A DNA stretch of 64,000 nt from NCBI GenBank assembly GCA_013397845.1, contig VZTG01007667.1, positions 213,729-277,728 of the forward strand, written 5' to 3'. The number at the start of each line of letters is the position of its first letter. Position 1 is the first letter of the stretch. This document shows positions 1 through 11,373 of the stretch, in pieces. Under the pieces are notes generated by a model. That model saw only the letters and a list, made by a program, of their open reading frames with translations, was not told the DNA's origin and did no database searches. Made by a program: the position numbers and the translations under genes. The stretch comes from Melanocharis versteri. Taxonomy: Eukaryota > Chordata > Aves > Passeriformes > Melanocharitidae.

Positions 1-63
1 AAGACTGCTCACATCTTGAAGACTGTCCTTCCTCCATAAATCTACCATCATAATCTTTCTCTC

Positions 64-161
64 TTTTTTTTTTTTTTAATTTGTTGTTGTTGGTTTGGTG
101 TTTTGGTTTTTTTGTTTGTTTGGTTTTTTGTTTTGTTTGGTTTTTTGTTTTTTGTTTTTTA
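64..161. repeat. T/G-only low-complexity tract
   Basis: About 100 bases made almost entirely of T with single or paired G (TTTTGG, TTTG and TTG units), starting in a run of about 14 T. Read from the other strand it gives a lysine/asparagine/proline-rich open frame, which is compositional and not a gene. Similar tracts occur at 11258-11373 (as C/A) and 63555-63777. Confidence 0.85.
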
Positions 162-827
162 ATTTAGAGTAAAATCCATGAGTGCTTGCTGTTTTAGCTG
201 AAGGACAGACATGATAAACTTGTAGAACCACCTGTTGCTTAACAAAACACCATAACAGTGTCAAGAAATAATTCTGTCTAACAATATATTCCTCTAGTAA
301 CAAACAACAAAAAAAAATTGCTACTGTAGAAAGTTAAGACAATAATTCTTAAATCTTTGTGAAAGATTGCTTGTGTGTCAGAATTAAAAATTAGAAAAAA
401 GAAACTTGTTGAATGACAGTATGATTTCCATCTCCTTAGAAATAATAATATTTCTTCTATATTTCACTTGCAAATTCTAAAGATGATAAAATGATAACAA
501 TAAGACAATATGTGCAATGCCATACAGACTTTTTTCTGAAGACTATCTGTAGCATTTTCAGCTTCATAAGTTCATTATGTGAAATAATTGTTTCTTTGTG
601 GTTCCTAGAACCTTTATTATTTCAAAAGTTTACTTTACAGTAAACAGACAGATAAAAGATCTTAGGAACAAGTGCTGACATATAATGAGTGGATTTCATT
701 ATCTAACTTCACCACAATATATTCTGTGAAACAGGACTTCAGTAGTTCGTGACACAAATAGCTTGTAAATAGGATTTATACATGAAGTATTTAAGAAATA
801 TAGGTTTTTGATGTATAACAGAAGGGG
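162..827. other. AT-rich unannotated DNA
   Basis: Non-repetitive AT-rich sequence with many short A and T runs. I see no gene, RNA or recognisable mobile element in it. Confidence 0.6.
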
Positions 828-1557
828 AATCATAGAAGAGTATAAAGGAAACTAAAGGATCATTTAGCCCCAACTGTCCCTCACTCTGCCATGGGCAGGG
901 ACACCTCCCAAGAACAGGTAGCTCAAGCCCTTGTCCAAAACACCAAGGTTGGGGTATCCAAGACTACCTGGGCGATCTGTTTCAGCATCTCACCACCATC
1001 ACAGTAAAGAATTTCTTCTGTATATCTAACCTAAATCTCCCCTCTTTCAATTTGTAGCCATTACTCTTTGCCCTATCACTACAGTTCCTGATAAAGAGTC
1101 CCTCTCTGTCTGTCTTCCCTGTAGGCCCCCTTCAGATCCTGGAAGGTTGTTATGAGGTCTCCAAGCAAACTTCTCTTCTCCAGGCTGAACAGCCACAACT
1201 TTCTCAGCCTGTCTTCACAGCTGATGAGCTCCAGTCCTCTAGTCAGCTCCTGGCCTTCCTCTGGACTTACTCCAACAGTTCCATGTCCTTCTTTTGTTGG
1301 GAGCATCAGAACTGTACACAGTATTCCAAGTGGGGTCTCACCAAAGCAGAGAAGGAGAATCACCTCCTTTGTCCTGCTGGTCACTCTCCTGATGCAGCCA
1401 GGGATTCAGTTGGCTCTGTGGGCTGTGAGCACACACTCCTGGTTCAAGTTGAGATTTGCATCAACCATCACCCCCGAGTCCTTCTCCACAGAGCTGCTCT
1501 CAATCAATTGTCTGCCTAGCCTGCAGGTGTGTCTGGGACCATGATCCAGTGTAGGAC

Positions 1558-2077
1558 TGCTGAAGAATACATTTGGTGCAGGTAGCTCAGGGTGCAGCTG
1601 CAGTGCAAGTGGCAGGTTGAGCTCTGGGGGCAGGGCACTGGGTCGAGGAAAGAGGTCTTGAACTGCTCATTATTCGCATAACAAAGGTCACGGGAACCTG
1701 TGGCACAGCCAGGTGACTGGACGCTCCATGATGTGTAAGGAGCCAACAACCCCCAGGCTTTACTGCACTTAAACTGTCAGGGTATAAAAGCCCAGGGATT
1801 CCTTTGTTCAGGATCCGCTCCTGGGGGCACCCAGCTCAAGCTGATATTCTGTGATTTTATCATTTAGTTATGGCACCAGGAGTAAATTATTTTAAGGATA
1901 GGGTCATCTGAGACTCTGCTATGGAAAACCTAAGGTCAAGCTGATAAGGAAAATTGATCTGATCGTGAGCGTGGGGTGTGTAGCTGAGCAGTAGAGTGGC
2001 TTCAGTCCCAGCTCAGGTGGTGCCAGAATGACTGCCAGAGTGGCTCTTGGATGGTCATAGAGGGAAGTTTCCTTAAA
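1558..2077 (+). mobile_element. Probable solo LTR of an ERV inserted in CR1
   Basis: About 520 bases that are not CR1 sit between two CR1 halves which join cleanly if the insert is removed. Both junctions carry aggac (1553-1557 and 2078-2082), a candidate 5-bp target duplication. The insert begins with TG and contains a TATA-type core promoter (ggtataaaag, 1781-1790) followed by a short GC-rich stretch, as expected for U3 then R of an LTR. It does not end in a clean CA, so the right edge may be mutated or a little off. No internal retroviral sequence is present. Confidence 0.6.
1781..1790 (+). promoter_or_regulatory. TATA-type core promoter in the LTR-like insert
   Basis: The string ggtataaaag lies in the middle of the LTR-like insert, where the U3/R boundary of a solo LTR would carry its promoter. 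Whether it is still used cannot be judged from sequence. Confidence 0.45.
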
Positions 2078-2318
2078 AGGACCTTGCATTTCACATTAAT
2101 GAACTTCATGAGATGTGCATCAGCCCACCTCTCAAGTGTGTCCGGGTTCCTCTGGATGGCATCCCTCCCCTCCAGTGTATCAACTGCACCACACGTCTTG
2201 GTGTAGTCAGCAAACTTGCTGAGGGTGCACTTGATCACACTGTTCATGTTGTCAACAAAGATGCTGAGCCTTAGTACTGGCCCCAGTACAGACCCCAGGG
2301 GACACTACTCGTCACTGA

Positions 2319-5300
2319 ACGATGATCTAACTATTCTGATTCCTGAACCATCTGACAGGTAGCAGAAAGGAATTATTCATATGTGTATGCATTTCAGCAA
2401 TCCAATTGTAATATTGTGGGACTGTTGAATCTCTGTGTCTGGGAAGTTCAGTCATGCTGTGGACATCTGCATGCATAGTAGGAGGTATCCAAAACTATTT
2501 GGAGCTAAGATAAATAGTTTCACAGACTGGAATGTTTCAGTGAGGCACCACTGCGTGAATTTGGCTCAATTGTGCTTAGGAAATTGTTGGTGATTTGTGA
2601 GAAAGCTAAGGCCACATCAAAATTTTAAACACATTTTTGAGATGGTACTAGTTGTCAGGTCAAGAATTCAAGAGAGAAAATGTGGCCAAGAAAACATATA
2701 AATACCTTGGAAATAAGTAGAGAATCAGAAAATGGCATCTCAGCAACATGAAGATCAGCATGTTCGCTGTAAAATGCCCACACAAGTCAGAGACAGGCTG
2801 GTTTAAAAGAGAAATAATGTTATATATGAATAATTATATAACTATATAATGAGAAACAGATGACAAAATTACAACTACTGCTGTAAATTTCCTAGAAGTG
2901 GTGAAATACTTTCAGTTTTTGTTTATTTCTGTGAATGCACCAGAACAATCACATCAAACACTGTAAAAAACAGAACAGCTTGACCCAGCTCTGAAGTAAT
3001 TTACCTAAATGTGGATTGAATTAGAACTGGACTATTTAGTCAATGAACACAAAGTAGGTCATTTCTACGTAGTTAACCATTGGAGAGGATCTTTAAATAA
3101 GAAAATTCACACCAGGGTGGAATACACAGGATTTTTTTCCATTTGGAGGTTCAAAATGCCTAAAATGCATCTAGTATCTAAACAAGAGGCTACTAAAATA
3201 AGAGGTTTGTGAAGTTATTAAAAAAAACCCAAGCAAACTCATTGTTTGTTAAACATTGTAAACCAACTATTTTTTCCCTTAAGGAGCAATATCACATGAA
3301 GCTAAACGTTGTTATTGAAAACACATTAAAATAATTATTGTCTTCTTCTGCCTGATGAGAAAATACTTTTGTGTATTTTTATCCAAGCCTGGATTTTTAT
3401 TTTCTTGGTAAAAAAAGCCTTTATTTTATTTTCTTGGTAAAAAAATTATTTTCTCTGTTGTCAGCATGGATTGGTTTTCAAGAATTCAAACAAGCATGAT
3501 GGAGAGTAGGAGACAGACTTTGTACTTCTGTGTTTCAGAGATGACTGAAATTCTGTATGTACGACAAGTGAACACATAAAGCAATCACTTAAATTTTAAT
3601 ATTTTTAATTTGCACACTAAGAACTTATTATTTAAAAGATATCAGAACTTGTGTAGCTATAAAATGATCCTTAGAGTCTTTTTATCCAAAGCTCACCAAA
3701 TTAATTAGCTCCTGATACTAGTATATTGAGAATATATTTATTTAGAGTTACTTTAAGAATACAGCATGTGTATGAGGGGCGAAAAAAGAAATCTCATTCA
3801 ACTTCAAAAAAATACAGAAAAATTGTGCAGCCATTTGGAACTTTGTTTCTCTCCCCAGAACCTCTTGATTTCTTTCCTGGTTTCCCATCATAGAAATGCT
3901 ACAATGATGGGAGATTTCATATGCCTCCGAAAGGCTTTCTTTACTTGTCAGGTGAGTAATTTTAATTTAGACATGTTGGTTCTGAACACTCTCAAACTAA
4001 AATAAGAATCTTTTCCTCATCTTCTGGTTTTGGGGTAAGTTCCATAAGCGTTTCATAGAACGAGTGATAGCTTTTTTTTTGTTGTTCGAAGAAATAAGGA
4101 AATATCATTGATTACTTACTAATGAGGGAGTCCAGTACCATTCAGTCCAGTGTCAGATAAGTTTTGAAGGCATTATGAATGAAACGTGTCCAAAAACAAA
4201 GCAGAAGAATGTTGTTTTTTTGTTTTTTTTTTTTAAATTGAGACAGTGTTGAATTTTGGTTAAACTTTTAAAGATTGACATTTACAAATGCAAAAGTCTC
4301 AGGCAATGAAGAAGCTCCTGAAAGTACACAGCTTAAACATTTCCACTGTCATGCAGAAACAAGGCTTTACAGGATCTATCTTTTGATCTACAGCATCTTT
4401 TTCTTTTCTCTCTCTCTTTTTTTTTTTTTTTTTAATTAGATGCCATAGTTCTGCCTGTACTAAGTATTATTGTTTTATTTTGTTTTCATATACAGGGTTT
4501 AAATTTGTCTTAATATGTTACAGTGTGTTCTCATAATGAAAAAAGGGATATATATATTAACAATATTGTATATTTAGTAGAAATACTTTTGTATTTTTGT
4601 ACAAGGTTTCAATCTCCCAGCAATATAGCTCTTCAAATTCATGCTGGCAAAATTCCAAAATTTGCTCATTTAGTTGATTATAAAGCAGTCATTCTGAAAA
4701 TCAAAAACGGTCCTCCAAGACTGAGATCTGATATTGGAAATTCTTTAATTTCAGGCAAAAATAGTTGTTCATAGAGCTGAAATAATTTTGTAGATACAAT
4801 ATTTGCATGAGAATAATGAAAATAAAGAAGTGCAGGTATCAGTAAGTTTTCCATAATTATCAGTAGGAAGATAGGTTAGAAATACTCACGAGTAAAACAG
4901 TTAATCTGGCAACACATTACGCACTCAAATTCCAATTTTTAATTCATTCAAATGGGTAGGGTTTTTTCTTATAAACTATGGATATATTGTATCTTCATGT
5001 AAATCACAAATAAAGCTAGCTATATGTTGCTAATATACATTAGAAAATGTATATTGCAGTGAGAAAGGTAAAGTTTCACACCACTCAGTTTCTCTTCAGG
5101 CTTCTGAAAGGCACTTTGAACTAAATGAAGCTCAGTCAATGTGTTTTACATGATTAAAAGGATGAGCGCAGTCATTAGCAAAACTGACTAATGGACTAGA
5201 GGGTTCTATAACTCCCAAATGCCATCATGATGAAATGAAGGCATTTTCTTATTAATATTCTTGCACAGATCTTAGCTGGAGAACCAGGAATCCGTTATTA

Positions 5301-6145
5301 CTTTGGAACTTCCCGGGCTGTGTAGGTGTCGTGGGTGCAGAGTGATATTGCTTATCCTGTGACTATCACTCTTCTCTTTGGCATTCTAGCTATAATATAA
5401 GGGGTAACATCTGTTTCATATTTCACAAGTTAACATATAAATTCAAAGAACAAACAAGAGTCTGAAAATGTATACATAATCTACCTAGATACAATCTTAG
5501 TCTTTGACCAATTAAAGGATATTGCCATTCATCTAGAACATAAATTGCCAGTTACTTAAGGTTCTATAGAATATAAGTTCTGTTTCTTGTGCAGACTCTG
5601 TTTCTAAAGTTAACCCATGTTGCTGGGTTAAATATTACATTTTAAAAGTAATAGGTAAGCATCAAATACTTAATTAAATATATATACCTCCATATTCTAG
5701 AAGAGATATCTGTTCTGATGCCATATTTTGATTCTACTTATGTGAGAGAGTATGATTTATCAAACAGGAACTACATTAAATAAGGGAAATGCTTGCTTAA
5801 ACATTATGAGTTTATTAACTCTGGAATCAAAATTTATATTTTTAGTAGTAAAGACTGCAAAGTGTTTCTCCATATACTTAATCCATCTTCCTGCTGTGTA
5901 AATTCAGAAATTGATTATCACAAATTTATGGATCATAGCCTTGAAGTTTTTGGACTTATTCATCTTGTGGTTATGATTGTATCCTCACCACATTAGGAGT
6001 TAAAGATTCTTCTGTAATTTATTCATAACCTCTGTTTCCATCTGGTGCATTTTTAAATAGAAATAAAATACCTGTTTCTTTGCCTTCATTGATTAAGTAG
6101 TAATAGCTCCTAACAGAAGAACTCCAGCATACCATGTTAATAATA
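2319..6145. other. AT-rich unannotated DNA with one exon-like segment
   Basis: Mostly AT-rich sequence without a recognised element. It holds a small duplicated segment (3394-3416 and 3421-3445, sharing tattttcttggtaaaaaaa), T runs at 4209-4234 and 4411-4433, and the splice-site-bounded open segment at 3859-3951 listed separately. No RNA gene seen. Confidence 0.55.
3859..3951 (+). CDS. Exon-like 93-bp open segment (speculative)
   Basis: A pyrimidine-rich stretch ending ctctccccag (AG at 3857-3858) is followed by 93 bases, exactly 31 codons, that are open in one frame only. It ends cag|gtgagta, a near-consensus splice donor with GT at 3952. The other two forward frames have stops. The 31 residues match no family I recognise. 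Acceptor, donor, multiple-of-three length and an open frame fit a cassette exon, but such combinations also arise by chance, and no partner exon was found nearby. Treat as a prediction to be tested with RNA data. Confidence 0.18.
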
Positions 6146-6756
6146 GTTTACAGCAGCAATAGTGTCCAGCAGGACCTGGGCAGTGATCATCGGCACTGCT
6201 GAGGCTACAACTCAAATCCTGCAACTCAGTTATGAGGCCCTAACTGCAGGAAGGACATTGAGGTTCCGGAGGATGTCCAGAGAAGGGCAACAGAGCTGGT
6301 GGAGTCTGGAGCACAAGACTTATGAGGAGCAGCTGAGGGAGCTGGGGTAGTTTAGCCTGGAGGACAGGAGGCTCACAGGAGCATGTGCATGTGTGTCTGT
6401 GTGTGTGCACAACACGATAACAACACCTTATCACTCTCTACAACTACTAGAAAGAAGGTCTGAGTGAGGTAGTGGTTGGTCTGTTCCCCCAGTCAACAAG
6501 TGACAGGAGCAGAGGAAATGGCCTTAATTTGCACCAGGAGAGGTTTAAATTTGACATTAGGAAAAAAATTTCACTGAAAGTGTGGTCAAGTATCGGAACA
6601 GGCTGCTTAGGAAGTGATGATATCACCAAAGGTTCCTGGATGTGGGACTTGGGGATGTAGTTTACTGGTGAACATGATGGTGCTGTGTTAACAGTTGTGA
6701 TCTATAATTGTAGAGTGTTTTCCAACCTTAACAGTTCTATGATATTATTGAATAAT
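6146..6756 (+). mobile_element. CR1 LINE 3' fragment
   Basis: Sense-strand CR1 covering the last part of ORF2 and the 3' UTR. Readable landmarks are gtgtccagagaagggcaac (about 6277), tatgaggagcagctgaggga (about 6322), gcaccaggagaggtttaaat and the terminal ttccaacctt...ttctatgata (about 6720-6756). A purine/GT stretch near 6375-6412 interrupts the alignment. The reading frame is broken by stops and shifts. It is 5'-truncated, the usual result of incomplete target-primed reverse transcription. Confidence 0.88.
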
Positions 6757-9173
6757 GGGTCTTCCCACTGATTCCATTATCTGAAGAACTTGGCAATTAC
6801 AAGACAAGAAACCTACAAATGAAGAAAATATTTTATTGGGCTGTTTTGTCACTCAGTCTTGGGGGATAGGTGTTCTAGCCTTTATTATCTCTATATTGAC
6901 TTTATTTCAAATGATTCCACTGGTGTGGATTGGGAGAATGTCTAAATCCAATGACCTAGATGACGTATGAATCTGTTTTCAGAAATCCAGTTACATGGTG
7001 ATTCAGTGTCACTATTAGCAGAATAATCTGCAAATGGAATGCCAATCTATGAGTTTGCTAGTGGCAAATACAAGTATCCAATGATTTTGGTAATCTGGAC
7101 TGGAATCAACACCCAAAAAAAAGAGCTCATAAATTATAGCAATATCATAAAGTATTAGTTGATTGTCTCCTAAATTAAATTAAAACCTCAATGTAAACTT
7201 TTGTGGGTGAGAAATAATTTGCTTATTACCAAGAAATTACTTTCATTATTCATTTAAATTCACTGTAATGGCACAATCCACTAAAAAATAAAAGAAAAAA
7301 GGGAGAAAAATATCCCTAAAATACATTAAAAATTTAAAATTAAATTTAAAAAAAACCCAACCAAACCAAAACCCAAAACCTTTTCATGTATTGTCTAACT
7401 TGGGATGTGGAAGGAGTCAATAGCATCTAAGTTTCAATTATCATTGCTTTTATTCCCCTAATAAAACTGAAATTCCTGAAGTGTCAACGCAGGTAGTCTG
7501 TCTGTGCATCTCCAGAGGTAGACAAGTAGTAATAACATCAAAAATTTTGCTAACTCAGTCACAAAATAAACAGGTACGATTTGCAAAATAAGTGTTCCTC
7601 TGTCTAGCATACCTGAGAGACATTATGAGATCATATTGATAAATCATGTTTAATAAGCTGTTTGAGAACACAAAACTAATGAATGGAAGTGATGCTTCTA
7701 ATTTATAAGTGAATGGAGCAATTCCATGAAAATCTGGAAAATTAAGTCAAAAATCCCACCTCTTCTGCGGTGACTATAGCATACAATTTCTAAATTTCAG
7801 GAAGATGTAGCAGTCCCATGTGTTTTGACTAATCTGGGACAGACATTTCTCCCAAGGATTTCCATTTCGTGTGCAGTAATTAAATATACATAGATCCAGA
7901 GTGAGATCCCAGCTGGAGAGAAGAAATATCCCAATGAATATCCGACTATTTTATTCAAAATGGAACGGAGTCTTCAGACATTTTGAAAAACAATATATTT
8001 TTATAGTGCTCTATTCCCAGTGTTTCTTCAGTCATTGTTAGGTTCTCTGCTTGCAAGGTTGTTGGAGCTATGATATAAGGATGTGATCACATTTTTAGCA
8101 TAGTGCTTTTTTTAGGGGAAAAAAACCCTTTCGTTTATACCTACTTCCAGAAGATAAATCAAAGAAGCTATTGGAAAAATATGGAAAATCACACAGACTA
8201 CTAAAACACAACTTAATGTCTATGTCCAGAAGAACAGTCTAAGAATTATTATCCCTACAAAGCCTATACAAGCAATAGCCTGTGGTCACACATGTAAACG
8301 TGTCCAGAAGTACAGGTGTTAATCAAGTAAGCAGCTACAGCTGATAAGAGAAACAGGATCATCTCACCCAGTTTTTGAGTTCTACAAAGTAGATGTCAGC
8401 ATTCAAACTAGTTATATTCTCCAATCATGCACAGGAAATCCTTATTTATTTGCATTGACTAGTTTAAGTGAGATGTCTAAAACCTACACGTAAGATGGTG
8501 AGCAATTTGAATTTTATGTTGAGGGTCCCTATTTCTATATCTTTTGAAAGATTCAATTTGCTACGCATCTGAAAAGAACACCTCACACTGAGAGTATTTA
8601 TCAAAACAAAATTAGAGAAGATGGTGTTCCTGTGACGACCCACCCCTCCACCACTTCTAACATAATTGTCAAGTAATTTGAGCTTTCTGTCAGGAATTGA
8701 TCTAGAGAAAATCAAGCAAAATGAAACATGACTTGACAGCCTACTGCTTCAGTCACTCCTCTGATAGTAGAATCCCTATCCTTTCACTGTTTTTTCTGTT
8801 TTACTCTAGAAAGGGAGTGAGGGTTATTTTATTTTTAATCTGAAGACTCCTAGGAGGAGGCACACGTTTCCTCTTTCCTTAGCTTTTGTGAGTGAATATG
8901 AATAAAAAGTCCTGGGTTCTATCAGTTTCTTCCCACCTGCACATGGAAGCTTTCTGACATGCTGATTTTCAGAGTGGGCATTCTGAGTAGTCAAATTCCT
9001 CTCCACCCTGTCCCCTTTCTCACTCTGTACTCCACTTTCTTTTGCAGACTGCTGCTCAAAGAAACGGGTTGGCTTTGCTGTAGTACAGAATCACTCTGGG
9101 CATTTCACAGTTCTGTGTACCAGATTTGGGAATCTAAGACTTCGCAAGTGTACAACACTGAATATTCAACCAA
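6757..9173. other. AT-rich unannotated DNA
   Basis: No gene or recognised repeat. It includes an A-rich then C/A-rich patch at about 7316-7380 (aaccaaaacc units). ORFs up to about 83 codons occur but show no family features. Confidence 0.55.
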
Positions 9174-9178
9174 GTGAA

Positions 9179-9758
9179 GGTACTGCTTTTGGCTGGGGTA
9201 GAGTTAACCTTCTTCACAGTGGCTGGCATGGGGCTGTGTTTTGGATTTATGCTGAACGCAATGATGATAATATAGAGATGTTTTTGTCATCACTGAGCAG
9301 GACTTACAAAGAGCCAAGGCCTTTTCTGCTTTTTGTACTGTCATGCTGGTAAGGAAGTTGAGGGTGCATGGGAGGTTGGGAGGGGACACAGCCAGGACAG
9401 GTAACCCAAACTGGCCAAAGGCATATTCCAGACCATATGGCATCATGCTCAGTGTACAAATTGGGGGGGAGAAGGAGGGAGTACGGGACATCTGGGGTCA
9501 CGGCAGCAAGTCGTGTGATGGGGCCCTGCTCTCCTGGAGATGGCTGAACACCTGCCTGCCCATGGGAAGCAGTGAATTAATTCCTTGCTTTGCTTTCTTT
9601 GTGTGCCCAGCTTTTGCTTCCCCTATTAAATTGTCTTTATCTCAACCCATGGGTTTTCTGGCTTTTACCCTTCCCATTCTCTCCCTAGTTCCTGTGGTGT
9701 GGGGAATGGGTGAATAGTTGTGTGGGGCTTTGTGGCTGGCCAGGTTTAAACCACAACA
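9179..9758 (+). mobile_element. Solo LTR of an avian ERV (family A), exact 5-bp TSD
   Basis: A 580-bp LTR of a common avian ERV family. It begins ggtactgcttttggctggg (the family normally starts TGTACTGG, so the first base is changed) and ends ggtttaaaccacaaca. It is flanked by the identical pentamer gtgaa at 9174-9178 and 9759-9763. A 5-bp duplication fits ERVL-like integrases. An ATTAAA polyadenylation signal lies at 9625-9630, followed by the family's ctttatctcaacccatgggttttct block. No internal retroviral DNA remains, so this is a solo LTR left by LTR-LTR recombination. ORFs inside it are incidental. Confidence 0.9.
9625..9630 (+). promoter_or_regulatory. LTR polyadenylation signal (ATTAAA)
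   Basis: ATTAAA sits just upstream of the conserved tctttatctcaaccca block of the family A LTR, the place expected for the R-region polyadenylation signal. Confidence 0.5.
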
Positions 9759-9789
9759 GTGAACGAGGATTGTTAAAAGCTCTCTGTCT

Positions 9790-9840
9790 AAAAAAAAAAA
9801 AAAAAATTAAAAAAAAAAAAAAAAATAAAAAAAAAAAAAA
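9790..9840. repeat. Poly-A tract interrupted by T
   Basis: About 50 bases of A broken only by TT at about 9807 and a T at about 9826. It follows the solo LTR by about 30 bases and is outside its target duplication. Confidence 0.9.
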
Positions 9841-9841
9841 T

Positions 9842-10917
9842 TGACCCTCAGTTTCTAAAAAAGCAGATATGGCAACGTTCACTAAGCACTGTCAATAATG
9901 ACCTCAGACAGTCAATGCTATTATATTCAGATTCTAGCTGTAGTGGAACACTTCCTGGGTTCATCATGTATTCCATGCATATGAAGGTCGTAATAATTTG
10001 ATTATAAAAAGTATAATTTGATGAGCACTGTGCAACTTTCATGACATGAGGTTTTAAGTCAAAACGGGGACATACCAGCAAAGAGATACATCCTCTAACT
10101 CATGGCCATGGAGGGATATAAATTAGCAGCTCCTTTTCAAATAATACAAAAAATATTCAGCACTTGGTAAGCATCGTTCATACTTAAACACCTAACAAAC
10201 TTATTAGTTCATTGTAGGAGTAGAGCCTATAAATGCGCTGGACCATATCATCATGGCAAATTAATTAGATCATTAAATAATATTGAGGATATTTTAAAGA
10301 TACAGTCAGTAAACCAAGACAATTTTAAAGGGAAAGGAATTGAAATATCATCGTTTATCACTAACTTTTTTCCTTATTTCAGCATAAGGTCACAAAAAAC
10401 CCATTGCAGGAACATTTCTATTGATGTAAAATATGGCAATGAGGGCTAAGAAAAAATAAGATTGTCTCCAATGTACTGTGCTGGCAAGTTTTATTTGTTG
10501 ACAGTGTATTACGTGTGAAGCATATCCCAAATTTAATTTATTTTGAAAGGAGAAGAGAGGAGCTAAAAAAATACAAACTTTATTCATGAGATTATACATA
10601 CAGAAGTGGTATTTTGCAGTAGTTCTATTTATATAGAGTAGGTTGACATTACATATTTGTTATATAAAGTGCCTAAACTGATCCAAGGGCAGACACAGTA
10701 TTTCAGGGCTTTCACAACAACTGAGTACTCACCAAAACACAGTCTATCTGTAATACAGATATATGAATTTTTGTAATATTTATTTTCTCTCTAGTGTTGC
10801 AGTATGACTCAGCAATTAGTTCTTATCTTAGAAATAAGCTAATTATGAGTCATAGCCTTCATTATTGTTTGTATGCAAAATAGAAGAGAGAAAAGAAGAC
10901 AGAGAGATGGAATAAAA
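9842..10917. other. AT-rich unannotated DNA
   Basis: AT-rich sequence. I recognise no gene, RNA or mobile element. Confidence 0.55.
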
Positions 10918-10918
10918 G

Positions 10919-10965
10919 AGGGAAGGGAAGGGAAGGGAAGGGAAGGGAAGGGAAGGGAAGGGAAG
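10919..10965. repeat. (GGGAA)n microsatellite
   Basis: About nine uninterrupted GGGAA units, preceded by about 50 bases of purine-rich sequence (10880-10918). The strand asymmetry (all purine on +) makes it a candidate for triplex formation. The open frames across it are artefacts of the repeat. Confidence 0.95.
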
Positions 10966-11028
10966 AGCATAAAAGTCCCAAAGCCCTACTGTCCGTAAGA
11001 TTCTCCTTACACAGCCATGCTTTCCCAC

Positions 11029-11160
11029 TGTCATTAGTTTCAGCTAGGGTAGAGCAAATTTTCTTCTTAGTATCTGGTACAGTACCATGTGTTGGGTGTA
11101 GAATGAGAATAATGCTGATAACACACTGATATTTTAGTTGTTGCTGAATAGGGCTCACTT
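11029..11160 (+). mobile_element. LTR fragment (family A, 5' part)
   Basis: Diverged copy of the first 130 bases of the same LTR family as 9179-9758. Matching blocks include cagctagggtagagc...ttttcttctta and gctgataacacactgatatt followed by ttgttgctgaatagg. It stops abruptly and no target duplication is visible. Confidence 0.7.
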
Positions 11161-11257
11161 TAAACATTCAAAATTCTTTCAGTATATTTTATGGTGCTCT
11201 GGAAAAAATATTGTCAGTACATCTGTCTCACTACTCTGGCCAATATAAGATTTCCCC

Positions 11258-11373
11258 ACTAAAAAAAAAAACAAACCAGAAACAAACCAAATCAAAACCA
11301 AACCAAACCAAAAAAACCAAACCAAAACAAACAAAAAAACCCACAAAACAACCCACAACAAATAAAAAACAAA
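11258..11373. repeat. C/A-only low-complexity tract
   Basis: About 115 bases made nearly only of A and C (aaaccaaacc, aaaacaaac units), the complement type of the T/G tracts at 64-161 and 63555-63777. The long open frames on both strands are compositional. Confidence 0.88.

Larger units (their letters stand above)
828..2318 (-). mobile_element. CR1 LINE fragment, interrupted by an LTR-like insert
   Basis: The plus strand reads the antisense of a CR1 non-LTR retrotransposon. It starts with the 3' end (aatcatagaa at 828), runs through the 3' UTR-like block with gccatgggcagggacacc, then the ORF2 C-terminal region, and reaches the distal reverse-transcriptase part (gcaaacttgctgagggtgcac near 2211). 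On the minus strand 1079-1384 is an open remnant of the ORF2 tail with the family's LRKLWLFSLEKRSLLGDL-like segment. CR1 encodes an endonuclease-RT that copies its own RNA into DNA at a nick; this copy is 5'-truncated, frameshifted and dead. The CR1 alignment stops at about 1557 and resumes at about 2078, leaving about 520 bases of foreign DNA. Confidence 0.9.

Noticed and set aside
1152..1544. 130-codon plus-strand ORF
   Set aside because: Antisense of CR1 ORF2, with no independent support.
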